A DNA stretch of 59,736 bases. Source: Paenibacillus phocaeensis (GTDB lineage Bacteria > Bacillota > Bacilli > Paenibacillales > Paenibacillaceae). The notes beneath the pieces are model-generated. The model made no database searches. It worked only from the letters and a program-made list of their open reading frames with translations, and was not told the DNA's origin. Position 1 is the stretch's first letter, and the number at the start of each line of letters is the position of its first letter. Below, in pieces: positions 9,093-17,264 of the stretch. The stretch covers positions 585,548 through 645,283 of the forward strand of contig NZ_FCOQ01000018.1 in the NCBI RefSeq assembly GCF_900021165.1, given 5' to 3'. Position numbers and translations under genes: made by a program.

Positions 9093-9121
9093 ATTATAAA
9101 TCTGCATTCCGCCTTAGTCAA
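9093..9121 (-). promoter_or_regulatory. sodA promoter
   Basis: On the minus strand TTGACT (9116-9121), 17-nt spacer, TATAAT (9093-9098), about 50 nt before the sodA start. A perfect 9-bp direct repeat (GTATGTTAA read on plus, 9129-9137 and 9138-9146) lies just upstream of the -35. Confidence 0.7.
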
Positions 9122-9234
9122 CATAAATGTATGTTAAGTATGTTAAATGAGGTTCAGGCATTGACAAATAGGCGCACGATCCTCATAATGATGGTTCAAG
9201 CAGTTAGAGTCACAAGTTTGGGGTGAACGACGTC

Positions 9235-9486
9235 ATGGGGTTGGGCATCGTAATCGTTGAGGTGTGCGACAGCAACCTGATGAGCGCGCTTGAGCTGGAG
9301 AAGCTGGAGGAGGAGTATCCCGAAATTGCCGTGATGCGTCAGGACTGTCTTAGTTTATGCGGCTTATGCAAGCTTAGACCGTACGCGCTGGTGAATGGCA
9401 AACGAATCGCCGCCAAAACGACGGAGGAGTGTATCCGGCTCGTCAAGCAAGCCATCGAAGACGAGTTAAGCGTCTATGATAGATAA
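9235..9486 (+). CDS. DUF1450 (YuzB-type) protein
   Basis: About 83 residues with the DUF1450 cysteine block DCLSLCGLCKLRPYALVNG. These small proteins resemble thin [2Fe-2S] ferredoxin-like folds; their role is unknown. The ATG at 9235 has GGGGTGA at a good distance (a GTG at 9223 is the longer option). It stands alone between sodA and a SufR-like regulator, both linked to redox and Fe-S chemistry. Confidence 0.8.
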   Translation: MGLGIVIVEVCDSNLMSALELEKLEEEYPEIAVMRQDCLSLCGLCKLRPYALVNGKRIAAKTTEECIRLVKQAIEDELSVYDR

Positions 9487-9517
9487 CAAAAAGGGCAGCC
9501 CTTGGGCTGCCTTTTTT
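9487..9517. terminator. Bidirectional terminator, DUF1450 / SufR-like gene
   Basis: Stem AAAAAGGGCAGCCC / GGGCTGCCTTTTTT, loop TT; the genes converge here. Confidence 0.88.
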
Positions 9518-9538
9518 GAATTCGGATTGTTCCTCGTA

Positions 9539-10180
9539 TTACCGGTTCCGATTCCGCTGACGAATCACATACACGCACTTCTTCCCTTGCTGGGCCAGGC
9601 ATTCCGTGCGTTCGACATCGGCGTCCAGCAGGGATTCGAATAAATTCAGTTCGCAGTCGCAGGCATGATTGTAGCGGTTGGCGATTTGCGAGATTGGACA
9701 GTTATGCTCCATGAGCACATATTCGCCGCCATCGTTCTGCTGGAGCTCGGTCATATATCCGTTGTCGTTCTGAATTTCCGAGAGCGTCCGCACTTTCTCG
9801 GTCAGCGATTTGCCCTGCATGTCGGCCATGTATTTGCGACTTAGCTTCTCCTTGCGGCGGTCGAACAGGAGGTCAACCATTTCTTCACCGCTTTCCTCCG
9901 CCAGTTCGTCCAGCAGATCCAGCGTTAGCGAATGATATTTCTTCGGAAACAGCCCCTCAGCCAGCTCGGTTAATCCATACACCGCCGTTGGCCGGCCAGG
10001 CGTTTGTCGGATCATCTTCGATTCGATCAACCCGTCGCGTTCCATCGTGCCCAGATGGCGGCGTACCGCCATTTCCGTTATCAGCAGCTCCGACGTGAGT
10101 TCCTTGGCACTTAGAGGTCCGGCGGTTTTCATCAGATGAAGAATCCGCTCGCGGGTAGACAGGTCTTTGTTTGCATTCAT
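9539..10180 (-). CDS. SufR-like winged-helix regulator with cysteine cluster
   Basis: 213 residues: an N-terminal ArsR/DeoR-like winged helix (STRERILHLMKTAGPLSAKE, MAVRRHLGTMERDGLI), a helical middle, and a C-terminal cysteine group (Cys161, 174, 176, 194, 202 from the ATG at 10180) in the pattern HNCPI, HACDCE, TECL, KKCV. Cyanobacterial and actinobacterial SufR proteins share this layout and bind an Fe-S cluster to sense iron or oxidative stress. The ATG at 10180 is chosen because GAGAGGG lies 10 nt upstream; a GTG at 10189 is too close. It follows trhO by 39 nt on the same strand. The Fe-S role is inferred. Confidence 0.78.
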   Translation of the reverse strand: MNANKDLSTRERILHLMKTAGPLSAKELTSELLITEMAVRRHLGTMERDGLIESKMIRQTPGRPTAVYGLTELAEGLFPKKYHSLTLDLLDELAEESGEEMVDLLFDRRKEKLSRKYMADMQGKSLTEKVRTLSEIQNDNGYMTELQQNDGGEYVLMEHNCPISQIANRYNHACDCELNLFESLLDADVERTECLAQQGKKCVYVIRQRNRNR

Positions 10181-10219
10181 GCGCGACACTCCCTCTCGGG
10201 TGATAGTTCCGGCGGTCTG

Positions 10220-11113
10220 TTAGCCTTGCGGGACGGCGAGGGCCGCTTCCCGGCACGCATCTGAGCAGAAGCCGTGATGCTCGTCTTCGCAATCCTCGCA
10301 GCACACATACTGCAGGTTGCACACGGGACAGTTGATATAACGGTCATGCGTCGTGCCGCAGTGGTGACAGCTGGCGATCACGATGTCCTCGTCCGTGCGG
10401 TTGATCGGCACGGAGATTCGTTCGTCGAAGACGTAGCATTTCCCGTCGAACAGGCGCCCGTTCACCTGCGGGTCCTTGCCGTAGGTAACGATTCCGCCCT
10501 CCAACTGGGCGACATCGTTGAAGCCCTCGTTGATCAGGAAGCCGGTCAGCTTCTCGCAGCGGATGCCCCCGGTGCAGTAGGTCAAGATCTTCTTATCCTT
10601 GTGCTCGCTCAGGTTCTGACGAATCCATTCCGGAAACTCGCGGAAAGAATCGATGTCCGGCCGAATCGCACCGCGAAAATGGCCGATATCGTATTCATAA
10701 TCGTTGCGCCCGTCCAGAACGATCACGTCATCCTGCTGCAGCTGCTCGTAAAATTCAACGGGGGAGAGGCGTTTGCCGCTGACGGCGTTCGGGTCAAGTT
10801 CCTCCTCGTAGCGGAAGGTGACCAGCTCTTGTTTATGGCGAACGAACATTTTCTTAAACGTATGGCCTTCCGCTTCGTCGATCTTAAATACAATATCGGC
10901 GAACAGCGGATTGGCTCTGAGGTCGTTCATATATTTCTCCGTTTGCTCCACCGTGCCGGACAACGTCCCGTTGATGCCTTCGGCGGCGATCAGAATCCGT
11001 CCCTTGACGCCCAGCTCCTTGCAATACTGCAGATGCTCGGCGGTCAAGGCGGCGGGATCCTCGATTCGGACAAATTTATAAAATAATAATACGCGGTAGG
11101 CGTGTTGTTCCAT
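10220..11113 (-). CDS. trhO: tRNA uridine-34 hydroxylase TrhO (rhodanese family)
   Basis: 297 residues from the ATG at 11113. Family blocks: [28 protein letters not shown], a rhodanese domain with the active-site loop [10 protein letters not shown] (Cys180 and Cys186), and a C-terminal cysteine-rich tail (SCHHC, NCPVC, CCEDCE, CSDAC) likely to bind zinc. TrhO hydroxylates U34 of certain tRNAs using O2, the first step toward mo5U-type wobble bases. The GTG at 11125 is an alternative start. The SufR-like regulator follows on the same transcript. Confidence 0.92.
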   Translation of the reverse strand: MEQHAYRVLLFYKFVRIEDPAALTAEHLQYCKELGVKGRILIAAEGINGTLSGTVEQTEKYMNDLRANPLFADIVFKIDEAEGHTFKKMFVRHKQELVTFRYEEELDPNAVSGKRLSPVEFYEQLQQDDVIVLDGRNDYEYDIGHFRGAIRPDIDSFREFPEWIRQNLSEHKDKKILTYCTGGIRCEKLTGFLINEGFNDVAQLEGGIVTYGKDPQVNGRLFDGKCYVFDERISVPINRTDEDIVIASCHHCGTTHDRYINCPVCNLQYVCCEDCEDEHHGFCSDACREAALAVPQG

Positions 11114-11153
11114 TATTTTAATCACCCATCTATTCTATGTTGAATTCTACTGC

Positions 11154-11183
11154 ATTGTAGTCCAAGGCTCCCGACTTAGTCAA
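11154..11183 (-). promoter_or_regulatory. trhO promoter
   Basis: Minus-strand TTGACT (11178-11183), 18-nt spacer, TACAAT (11154-11159). Upstream lies a 9-bp near-repeat (11191-11199 and 11200-11208) that resembles the one upstream of sodA. Confidence 0.6.
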
Positions 11184-11316
11184 TATATAAGTATAGTAAG
11201 TATATTAATGCGGGTCTAGCGGATATTCTTTCCTTACCGGGCGAAGGAAGGATTAAATTTGAAATAAAGGTTGTCGATTCAGGCGCATGCTGGAGAGGGG
11301 GATATCTTTTTGAAAA

Positions 11317-11502
11317 ATGGCTATGTCCGGTCTTGCTTGGCTTCCTGTTTGCGGTGCTGGGCTGCTGCTGATCCTTTTGTTGATTGCCAGCCGCTTGTAT
11401 TTGGGTGTGCATTATGCCAGTGATATTGTTGGCGGCTTTCTGGCAGGTGCCGTGGTCGCCGTGATTTGCTCTTGGGGCGCTGTACGCCAGAGCCGCAGAT
11501 AA
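11317..11502 (+). pseudogene. PAP2 phosphatase remnant (C-terminal end only)
   Basis: 61 codons that keep the last PAP2 (type 2 phosphatidic acid phosphatase) signature SRLYLGVHYASD, the SRxxxxxHxxxD catalytic motif, inside two membrane segments. The upstream KxxxxxxRP and PSGH motifs are missing, and a TGA lies in frame just 6 nt before the first ATG, so this is a decayed 3' end. It sits in a short gap after the trhO promoter with its own downstream terminator intact. A functional mini-protein is unlikely because two of the three catalytic motifs are absent. Confidence 0.75.
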
Positions 11503-11504
11503 AG

Positions 11505-11536
11505 AAGAAGACCCTCCGTCCGGAGGGTCTTCTATC
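11505..11536. terminator. Bidirectional terminator, PAP2 remnant / DoxX
   Basis: 12-13-bp stem AGAAGACCCTCCG / CGGAGGGTCTTCT. Confidence 0.88.
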
Positions 11537-11549
11537 ATTGACGCGTTCG

Positions 11550-12089
11550 TTATGCCGTGCGTTTCACGTCCAGCGGTTGTTTAGGCGCCGGGGTGTGCGT
11601 TCCGGCCTCGTTTTTCTTGTGGAACAGCTTGCGGAGGTAAGGAAGTACATAGTAGTCGAGGCCGATTTTACCGGCATTGGCGGCAGCGACGAGAACCAGG
11701 ACTTCAAGAATCAGCATTTGTGCGTTCGTGCTTACCGTACCCGAGAAGAGGAAGGCGGCGTTCATCACGAAGCCCATCAGTGCGGCGAAGGTGGTGAAGG
11801 TACCGAGAATGAGACCCAGGCCGACCAGGAATTCGCCGTAAGGCACCAGGACGTTGAAGAGATCGACGTTCGGCAGGGCGACGTGTTGCAGGAAGGTGGC
11901 CCACCAGCCTTGCACGGCCGGGTGGTCGCCGGCGCTGTTCGCGATCGCGCCGTTCAGGAAGCCTGCGGCATCGAAGCCGCCGGTGATTTTATGATAGCCG
12001 GCTTCGATCCATTGATAGCCGAGGTACACGCGGATGACAGTCAAGATCCACATCGCAACTTTGTTGGTTCTCAGGAAATTGTTAAACAT
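11550..12089 (-). CDS. DoxX-family membrane protein
   Basis: 179 residues with four hydrophobic segments and the DoxX signature near the start (WILTVIRVYLGYQWIEAGYHK) and in the middle (LVPYGEFLVGLGLILGTFT). DoxX proteins are small integral membrane proteins tied to thiosulfate:quinone oxidation or to redox homeostasis next to SodA-type enzymes; their exact activity is open. The ATG at 12089 has AAAGGAG 8 nt upstream. The promoter carries two FNR-like boxes, so expression is probably oxygen-controlled. Monocistronic. Confidence 0.85.
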   Translation of the reverse strand: MFNNFLRTNKVAMWILTVIRVYLGYQWIEAGYHKITGGFDAAGFLNGAIANSAGDHPAVQGWWATFLQHVALPNVDLFNVLVPYGEFLVGLGLILGTFTTFAALMGFVMNAAFLFSGTVSTNAQMLILEVLVLVAAANAGKIGLDYYVLPYLRKLFHKKNEAGTHTPAPKQPLDVKRTA

Positions 12090-12153
12090 GATTCCCACTC
12101 CTTTGGTTTATCGTTCTTTTTTGTTTTTTTGGATGATCATCTTTGATGTCTTT

Positions 12154-12196
12154 ATTATATGTGATATTTTTCACTTGATATGTGATTTAAATCACA
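12154..12196 (-). promoter_or_regulatory. DoxX promoter with tandem FNR/CRP-type boxes
   Basis: On the minus strand TATAAT occupies 12154-12159, predicting a start at 12147. A perfect TGTGATTTAAATCACA palindrome (12181-12196) is centred at -41.5, the class II activator position. A second, weaker TGTGATATTTTTCACT (12160-12175) is centred at -20.5. Firmicute Fnr uses TGTGA-N6-TCACA. Confidence 0.75.
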
Positions 12197-12232
12197 ATTA
12201 TTAAAAATTAAGAAAATTAATTTTAAATTAAA

Positions 12233-12262
12233 AAGCAAGGCGGGTTCGCGACCTGCCTTGCT
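12233..12262 (-). terminator. Terminator of 65-aa gene
   Basis: Stem AGCAAGGCGGG / CCTGCCTTGCT followed on the minus strand by a T-rich tract. Confidence 0.8.
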
Positions 12263-12277
12263 GCATGTGCGTTATGG

Positions 12278-12475
12278 TTATGTCTTAGCTGGTTTCTTGG
12301 TGGGATTCTCGCGGTGATCCTCGCCCGTAAAGGTCTCCGCCCATTCGTCCATCATCTCGCCGACGAAATCCTCGAGCGTTTCCGTAGCGGAGGTTGGGTG
12401 TTTAGGTACGGGAATCGGATCGACGCCGGAGCCTTTGCCGGGAGGCAGGTTGCCTTGCGCCTTGTCGATGTCCAT
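12278..12475 (-). CDS. Small hypothetical protein, 65 aa
   Basis: Soluble, acidic and proline-rich at the start (LPPGKGSGVDPIPVPKHP), then a short helix (TLEDFVGEMMDEWAETF). The ATG at 12475 is preferred, since AAAGGAG sits 9 nt upstream; the longer reading from 12496 would put that Shine-Dalgarno inside the gene. It is 26 nt downstream of the polysaccharide deacetylase, on the same strand, and ends at a terminator, so it is probably the last gene of that operon. No family recognised. Confidence 0.6.
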   Translation of the reverse strand: MDIDKAQGNLPPGKGSGVDPIPVPKHPTSATETLEDFVGEMMDEWAETFTGEDHRENPTKKPAKT

Positions 12476-12501
12476 TCGTGCCTGCTCCTTTCCCATAAAG
12501 T

Positions 12502-13266
12502 CTAATGGTTGACCTTAATATGATGATCCGGCGTCACCTTATGCGTCAGCAGCTCGGATACGGTTACGAACCGATAACCTCGGCTTTGGAGTTCAGGCAA
12601 GATCACCTTTAACGCCTCGATCGTCTGCGTGCTGTTATGGACATAATCATGCATCAGGATGATATCGCCGTTGCGGGCGTTATTTAGCACCTTGCGCACG
12701 ATCCTTTGAACGCCGGGCGACGCCCAGTCCTTCGTATCCTGGTGCCAGGACCAGAGGACCATTTGCAGGTCGTTGTGTTTGGTTAACTCGACGATAGCTT
12801 CATTATAATAACCGCCCGGCGGGCGGAAGAGGACCGGTTTACGCCCGGTTGTCTCAAGTACGGCTTCCTGGGTCATGTCCAATTCTTCCTTCAAAGTCTT
12901 TAACGCCAACCGTTGAAAGGAAGGGTGGTGATAGGAGTGGTTGCCGATTTCGTGTCCCTGAGCTTGCTCCAATCTGACGATATCGGGAAACCGCTTGACC
13001 CGGTCGCCAACGACAAAGAAAGTTGCCTTCGCATGGTACTGCTCCAGAAGTTCAAGAATCTTCGGGGTTTGCTGGTCATCCGGCCCGTCATCGAATGTTA
13101 AAGCGATATATTTTTCCGGCATCGGCACTTCCCATACAATGTCCCCGCGTTCCTCATAGTAGCTTCTTTCCTTACCCTGAGCCGGGGAGGATGCCTCCGC
13201 TGCAGGGGGGAGAAGCGAAGCGGAAAGGGCGATCGCAAGCGCAACCCCCAGTTTAATTTTTAACAT
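12502..13266 (-). CDS. Secreted polysaccharide (NodB-type) deacetylase
   Basis: 254 residues with a signal peptide (residues 1-25, cleavage near AEA-SSP). The NodB domain has its full catalytic set: TFDDGPDD (metal and base Asp), GNHSYHHPSF (metal His pair), FRPPGGYYN and the terminal LMHDYVHNS. These enzymes remove N-acetyl groups from GlcNAc or MurNAc in peptidoglycan or from chitin-like polymers outside the cell. The length fits a single-domain PdaA-like enzyme. Substrate is not set by sequence. Confidence 0.9.
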   Translation of the reverse strand: MLKIKLGVALAIALSASLLPPAAEASSPAQGKERSYYEERGDIVWEVPMPEKYIALTFDDGPDDQQTPKILELLEQYHAKATFFVVGDRVKRFPDIVRLEQAQGHEIGNHSYHHPSFQRLALKTLKEELDMTQEAVLETTGRKPVLFRPPGGYYNEAIVELTKHNDLQMVLWSWHQDTKDWASPGVQRIVRKVLNNARNGDIILMHDYVHNSTQTIEALKVILPELQSRGYRFVTVSELLTHKVTPDHHIKVNH

Positions 13267-13372
13267 CGGTTCTGCGTGCCTCCATCAACTGAACTTAAAA
13301 AGCTTATCCGGCCGGGGGAAAAAGTCCTTCCGGACGGCGCTGTCCGTTTAGTTTGGCTGAATAGCGACACTT

Positions 13373-13942
13373 TTATCCTTGTTCGCGGGCATTGTCCTCT
13401 TTTTCAAAAAAATCTCCGCCCTTCAACCGGTCGACAAACTGCTGCAGCCACTCGTAATAACTTACGGCATGCTTTAGCTTATGCAGATCCTCCAGGCAGC
13501 GCATGCGCTCCTCCTCGGAGGTCTCCATCTCCAGAATCGTCTCGGAGAGGGACGGAATGACAGCATCGAGGGCACTGCGCATCACATCGATTTCCCGTTG
13601 CAGCTTCGTGGCAAAAAAGGACTGAAACGCTTTGAAAAAATCCGTTTCTGCGGCATAGAGGTCTTTGCGGGCGTCCTTCTCGTCCAATTTGGTCACCATT
13701 TTCGAATCGATTAGCGAGCGGACGGCATAACTCATATTGCTCTTGCTCATATTCATGCTTTGCTGCATTTCCTCCAGCGTCATGGGCCGATCCTCGAAAA
13801 ACATGATGCCGTACAGCTGCCCATAGGAGTAATTGACGCCGTATAAGTCCATCGTCTGTGCAATCGCATCGATCACCTTGGCGCGCAGCTCTTCCCGAAA
13901 ATTTTGCGGTTCCGGCATTTTCCCTGATGTTGGCTTCTTCAC
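13373..13942 (-). CDS. GbsR/OpcR-type MarR-family regulator
   Basis: 189 residues: a MarR-like winged helix (YSYGQLYGIMFFEDRPMTLE, SMNMSKSNMSYAVRSLIDSK) and a long helical C-terminus typical of GbsR and its paralogs, which repress choline and glycine-betaine genes in Bacillus and sense choline-type ligands. A GTG start is used. It is divergent from a UgpABE-like operon, and a repeated AT-rich palindrome (14025-14040, 14081-14100) lies in the shared region, the last copy right in front of the first permease's ribosome site. It is therefore likely the operon's repressor. Confidence 0.85.
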   Translation of the reverse strand: MKKPTSGKMPEPQNFREELRAKVIDAIAQTMDLYGVNYSYGQLYGIMFFEDRPMTLEEMQQSMNMSKSNMSYAVRSLIDSKMVTKLDEKDARKDLYAAETDFFKAFQSFFATKLQREIDVMRSALDAVIPSLSETILEMETSEEERMRCLEDLHKLKHAVSYYEWLQQFVDRLKGGDFFEKEDNAREQG

Positions 13943-14024
13943 CGTAACACCTGCCCTCGAAAAATTTACACACAGTTAATCGCTGCTTCACGCAGCGATA
14001 ACCCATTGAAATCCAATTGATCGT

Positions 14025-14040
14025 ACAATAAATATTGAAC
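14025..14040. promoter_or_regulatory. Candidate GbsR-type operator, copy 1
   Basis: ACAATAAATATTGAAC, sharing the 13-base core CAATAAATATTGA with copy 2. Confidence 0.5.
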
Positions 14041-14080
14041 AGAACAAATTAATCATTAAATTCAGCTCTATTATAGCAAA

Positions 14081-14100
14081 CATTCAATAAATATTGAATG
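14081..14100. promoter_or_regulatory. Candidate GbsR-type operator, copy 2
   Basis: CATTCAATAAATATTGAATG, a near-perfect palindrome ending 6 nt before the AAAAGGAGG of the first permease gene, where a bound repressor would block the transcript. Confidence 0.55.
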
Positions 14101-14117
14101 AAATAAAAGGAGGATTT

Positions 14118-15002
14118 ATGAAGCGTTCGATTTGGGCGGAAGAGGGCCGGGCATTGCTGTTTACGCTCCCGGCGATGGTGCCGCTGACGATGTTTTGGTT
14201 CTATCCGCTTGGGTACATCATCTACCTTAGCTTCACGGAATGGGACTTCATGAGCCCGGACAAGCTGTTCGTCGGCCTGCAAAATTATCGTGACCTGTTT
14301 ACGAACCCAACCTTTTACCAATCGCTCCGGGTCACCGCGTTATTTTGCGCCGGCAGCGTAATTCCGGTCGTTGTATTTGGCTTGGCGCTGGCGCTGCTGC
14401 TGAATCGGAATATGAAGGGCGGCGCCGTCTACCGGATGCTGATGTTCTCCCCGTGGGTGACCCCTACAGTGGCGGTCTCTATCGTGTGGTCCTGGATTTT
14501 CGAACCCGAGGTGGGTTTGGCGAACACGCTGCTGAAGGTTATGGGGCTGGAGGGCATTCGCTGGCTGGAGGATCCGAGTTGGGCGCTGGTTGGCATCCTG
14601 CTCGTTACCGTCTGGAAATCGGCCGGGTGGGGGATGATCTTCTATCTCGTGGCGCTGCGAAACGTCCCCGCAGAGCTCCTGCAAGCCGCCTCACTGGACG
14701 GTGCAACCCGTTGGCGCAGGTTCTGGAACGTGACGCTGCCGCTGATCTCGCCAACGACTTTTTTCCTGGTGGTGGTTCAGTTGATTCAATCCTTGCAGGC
14801 ATACGACCAGATCAATGTATTGACTCAAGGAGGTCCGGCCGGATCGACGCGCACGTTGCTATACCTGTACTATCAGTCGGCCTTTGATGCGTTTCAAATC
14901 GGACAAGCCTCTTCTGTCGCTATCACGCTGATTCTCGGGTGTGTCGGACTCTCGTTGCTCTCGTTCTGGGTTGGCCGCCGCACGGTACATTATTCTTCGT
15001 AG
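14118..15002 (+). CDS. ABC sugar-type permease (UgpA/MalF family)
   Basis: 294 residues, six predicted membrane segments, with the permease EAA loop near the C-terminal third (LQAASLDGATRWRRFWNVTLPLISP). It forms the membrane channel with the next gene's product. The ATG at 14118 follows AAAGGAGG; an upstream ATG at 14094 falls inside the operator and lacks a ribosome site. First gene of a six-gene operon: permease, permease, binding lipoprotein, HAD phosphatase, SMR transporter, phosphoesterase. No ATPase is encoded, so a shared MsmX-like ATPase must drive it. Confidence 0.92.
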   Translation: MKRSIWAEEGRALLFTLPAMVPLTMFWFYPLGYIIYLSFTEWDFMSPDKLFVGLQNYRDLFTNPTFYQSLRVTALFCAGSVIPVVVFGLALALLLNRNMKGGAVYRMLMFSPWVTPTVAVSIVWSWIFEPEVGLANTLLKVMGLEGIRWLEDPSWALVGILLVTVWKSAGWGMIFYLVALRNVPAELLQAASLDGATRWRRFWNVTLPLISPTTFFLVVVQLIQSLQAYDQINVLTQGGPAGSTRTLLYLYYQSAFDAFQIGQASSVAITLILGCVGLSLLSFWVGRRTVHYSS

Positions 15003-15019
15003 AGGAAAGGAGACCCTCC

Positions 15020-15862
15020 ATGCAAGGTTTCAAAAAATGGGGCGCCGCGATCCGCCACCTACTTCTGGCGGCGGTATCGCTGCTGATGGCGTTTCCGTTC
15101 TATTGGATGGCGACCAGCGCGCTGAAGAGCAAGGATGAGATCTGGCAATTCCCGCCCACGCTCTGGCCGCATAACCCCAGATGGGGACAGTTCGCCGAGG
15201 CCTGGGCTGCCGCTCCGTTTGAACGGTACATGTTCAACAGCATTTTCGTTGCCGCCGCTATCGTTGCCATTCAAATCGTCAATTCGGGGATGATGGCTTA
15301 CGCCTTGACCCATATGAAGTTCCGTTTGAAAGGGGCGTTTACGGCCTTGGTATTGGTAGGCTACATGGTCCCGAGTACCGCCGTATATCTGCCGGGTTAT
15401 ATTGTCCTGGGCCGGCTTGGTTTGCTGGATTCCTATGCCGGGTTGATCTTGTCCAACTGCGTGAGCGTGTTTTCGATCTTCTTGATTCGGCAAGCTTTCC
15501 TGCAGATCTCGCATGAGTTGGTTGAAGCCGGACAGATCGACGGGGCGTCGCATTTCCGCATCCTTGGGACGATTCTGCTGCCGCTTGCGCGCTCTTCGTT
15601 TGCGGTACTCGGACTGATTACCTTTATCGAGCAGTACAACAATTATTTCTGGCCGATGCTGATCACCAAAAGTCAAGACCTGCAGCTCGTTTCGGCCGGT
15701 CTGCGCAGCTTCTTCGTGGAGGGAGGTGCTTACGGGCTGAAATGGCCGCTCATTATGGCCGCCAGCGCCTTCACGATCGCACCGCTGCTCGTGTTGTTCG
15801 TGCTGACCCAGAAAACGATCATGCAAAGCGTCAATTTGTCCGCAGGTGCTAGTAAAGGATAG
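15020..15862 (+). CDS. ABC sugar-type permease (UgpE/MalG family)
   Basis: 280 residues, six membrane segments, EAA loop VEAGQIDGASHFRILGTILLPLA. The ATG at 15020 has AAAGGAG 10 nt upstream and lies 17 nt after the first permease; this start gives a normal MalG-type N-terminus (FYWMATSALKSKDEIWQFPP). Partner of the preceding permease. Confidence 0.92.
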   Translation: MQGFKKWGAAIRHLLLAAVSLLMAFPFYWMATSALKSKDEIWQFPPTLWPHNPRWGQFAEAWAAAPFERYMFNSIFVAAAIVAIQIVNSGMMAYALTHMKFRLKGAFTALVLVGYMVPSTAVYLPGYIVLGRLGLLDSYAGLILSNCVSVFSIFLIRQAFLQISHELVEAGQIDGASHFRILGTILLPLARSSFAVLGLITFIEQYNNYFWPMLITKSQDLQLVSAGLRSFFVEGGAYGLKWPLIMAASAFTIAPLLVLFVLTQKTIMQSVNLSAGASKG

Positions 15863-15899
15863 GCAACTATTTTTGAAATCATGGAGTGGAGGTTAGGAA

Positions 15900-17264
15900 A
15901 TGTCGAATTGGAAAAAATCTTGGTTCGGGTTGTTCATGACTTGTACGTTCCTTCTTATCAGTGCTTGCGGCGGTGGCTCCGGCGCAGCGGGGAATACGGC
16001 GGATCCCGCCCAGGCGGCGCCGTCCGGGAACGCGGCAAATTCCGAAAATACAGCCCAAACGGCAGAACCGGTCACGATTGAGTTTTGGTACGGCCTTGGC
16101 GGGAAGTTGGGCGAAAACATGCAGACCTTAATCGAGAAGTTCAACCGCTCGCAGCAGGAAGTGATCGTCAAGCCAGTCGTGCAGGCCGACTACAGTGAGA
16201 CGGAACAAAAGCTGCAGGCAGCGATTGCCTCCGGAACCGTACCGGCTGCGGTCCTGTCGTCCAATGTGGACTGGGCGCGCAAGGGTTATTACGCTCCCCT
16301 GGACGAGCTGATCGCCGCTACGCCGGATTTCCGTTCGGAGGATGTGGTGCAGACGTTCCTGGAGCAGGGGAAGGTTGACGGCCAGCAGTTTTTCCTGCCG
16401 ATGTACGGCACGACGCAAGTGATGTATTACCGGAAGGACGCCTTCGAGAAGAACGGCGTCAAAGCCGAAGAGTTGACGACCTGGGAAGCGCTCGCCGAGG
16501 CGGCGGCGAAGATGACCGTGAAGGAAGGCGGCAAAACGGTGTTCTACGGCTGGGAGCCGATGTGGGGCTCAGGCAATATGATCGATGCGGTGTATAGTAA
16601 GGGCGGCAAAATTTTGAGCGAGGACGGCAACACGGTGCTGATCGATTCCCCGGAATGGGTGGAAACGTGGGAGCTGTTCCGCAAATGGATCCATGAGGAC
16701 AAAATCATGCGCATTCATTCCGGCGGTCAAGGCTGGGAGTATTGGTACAAAACGATCGACGATGTGATGAAAGGCCAAGCGGCGGGTTATATCGGGTCCA
16801 GCGGCGATCAAGGCGACCTCGATTTCAACATGGTTGCAGCGATGGAGCAACCGGGCTGGGAAGGTGTCGGCGAGGGCCGGCCGGTTGCCGAGGCGATTAT
16901 GGCGGGGATTCCGTCTGCAGCAAGCCCCGAGCAGCAGCAGGCCGCGATGAAATGGTACAGCTTCTTTATGAGTCCGGAGAACACCGCGTTCTGGTCGATG
17001 AACACCGGTTATATTGCGGTACGTCAATCGGCGCTGGAAGACCCTGAGTTCGTGGCTTACAGCGAGCAGAACCCGCAGGCAACCGTGCTGTTGAAGCAGG
17101 CGACGCATGCCTCGAAGCCGTTCCAGGACCCGACGGGCGGCAAAATCAGCGATGCGCTGAAGATCGCCGCCGACAAGGTGCAGATCAGCAATACGCCGGC
17201 AGCCGAAGCGCTGAAGGAGGCAAAGGAGACGGCGCAGCGTGAACTCGACCGAATCCGGAAATAG
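15900..17264 (+). CDS. Solute-binding lipoprotein (UgpB-like, family 1)
   Basis: 454 residues. Lipoprotein signal with lipobox LISAC (Cys23), a Gly/Ala/Asn-rich linker, then the binding domain starting VTIEFWYGLGGKLGENMQTL, with SSNVDWARKGYYAPLDELI and PMYGTTQVMYYRKDAFEKNG. The length and the opening motif resemble UgpB, which binds glycerol-3-phosphate and glycerophosphodiesters. Together with the downstream phosphatase and phosphodiesterase this points to a phosphorylated glycerol compound, but generic sugar binding cannot be excluded. Confidence 0.88.
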   Translation: MSNWKKSWFGLFMTCTFLLISACGGGSGAAGNTADPAQAAPSGNAANSENTAQTAEPVTIEFWYGLGGKLGENMQTLIEKFNRSQQEVIVKPVVQADYSETEQKLQAAIASGTVPAAVLSSNVDWARKGYYAPLDELIAATPDFRSEDVVQTFLEQGKVDGQQFFLPMYGTTQVMYYRKDAFEKNGVKAEELTTWEALAEAAAKMTVKEGGKTVFYGWEPMWGSGNMIDAVYSKGGKILSEDGNTVLIDSPEWVETWELFRKWIHEDKIMRIHSGGQGWEYWYKTIDDVMKGQAAGYIGSSGDQGDLDFNMVAAMEQPGWEGVGEGRPVAEAIMAGIPSAASPEQQQAAMKWYSFFMSPENTAFWSMNTGYIAVRQSALEDPEFVAYSEQNPQATVLLKQATHASKPFQDPTGGKISDALKIAADKVQISNTPAAEALKEAKETAQRELDRIRK

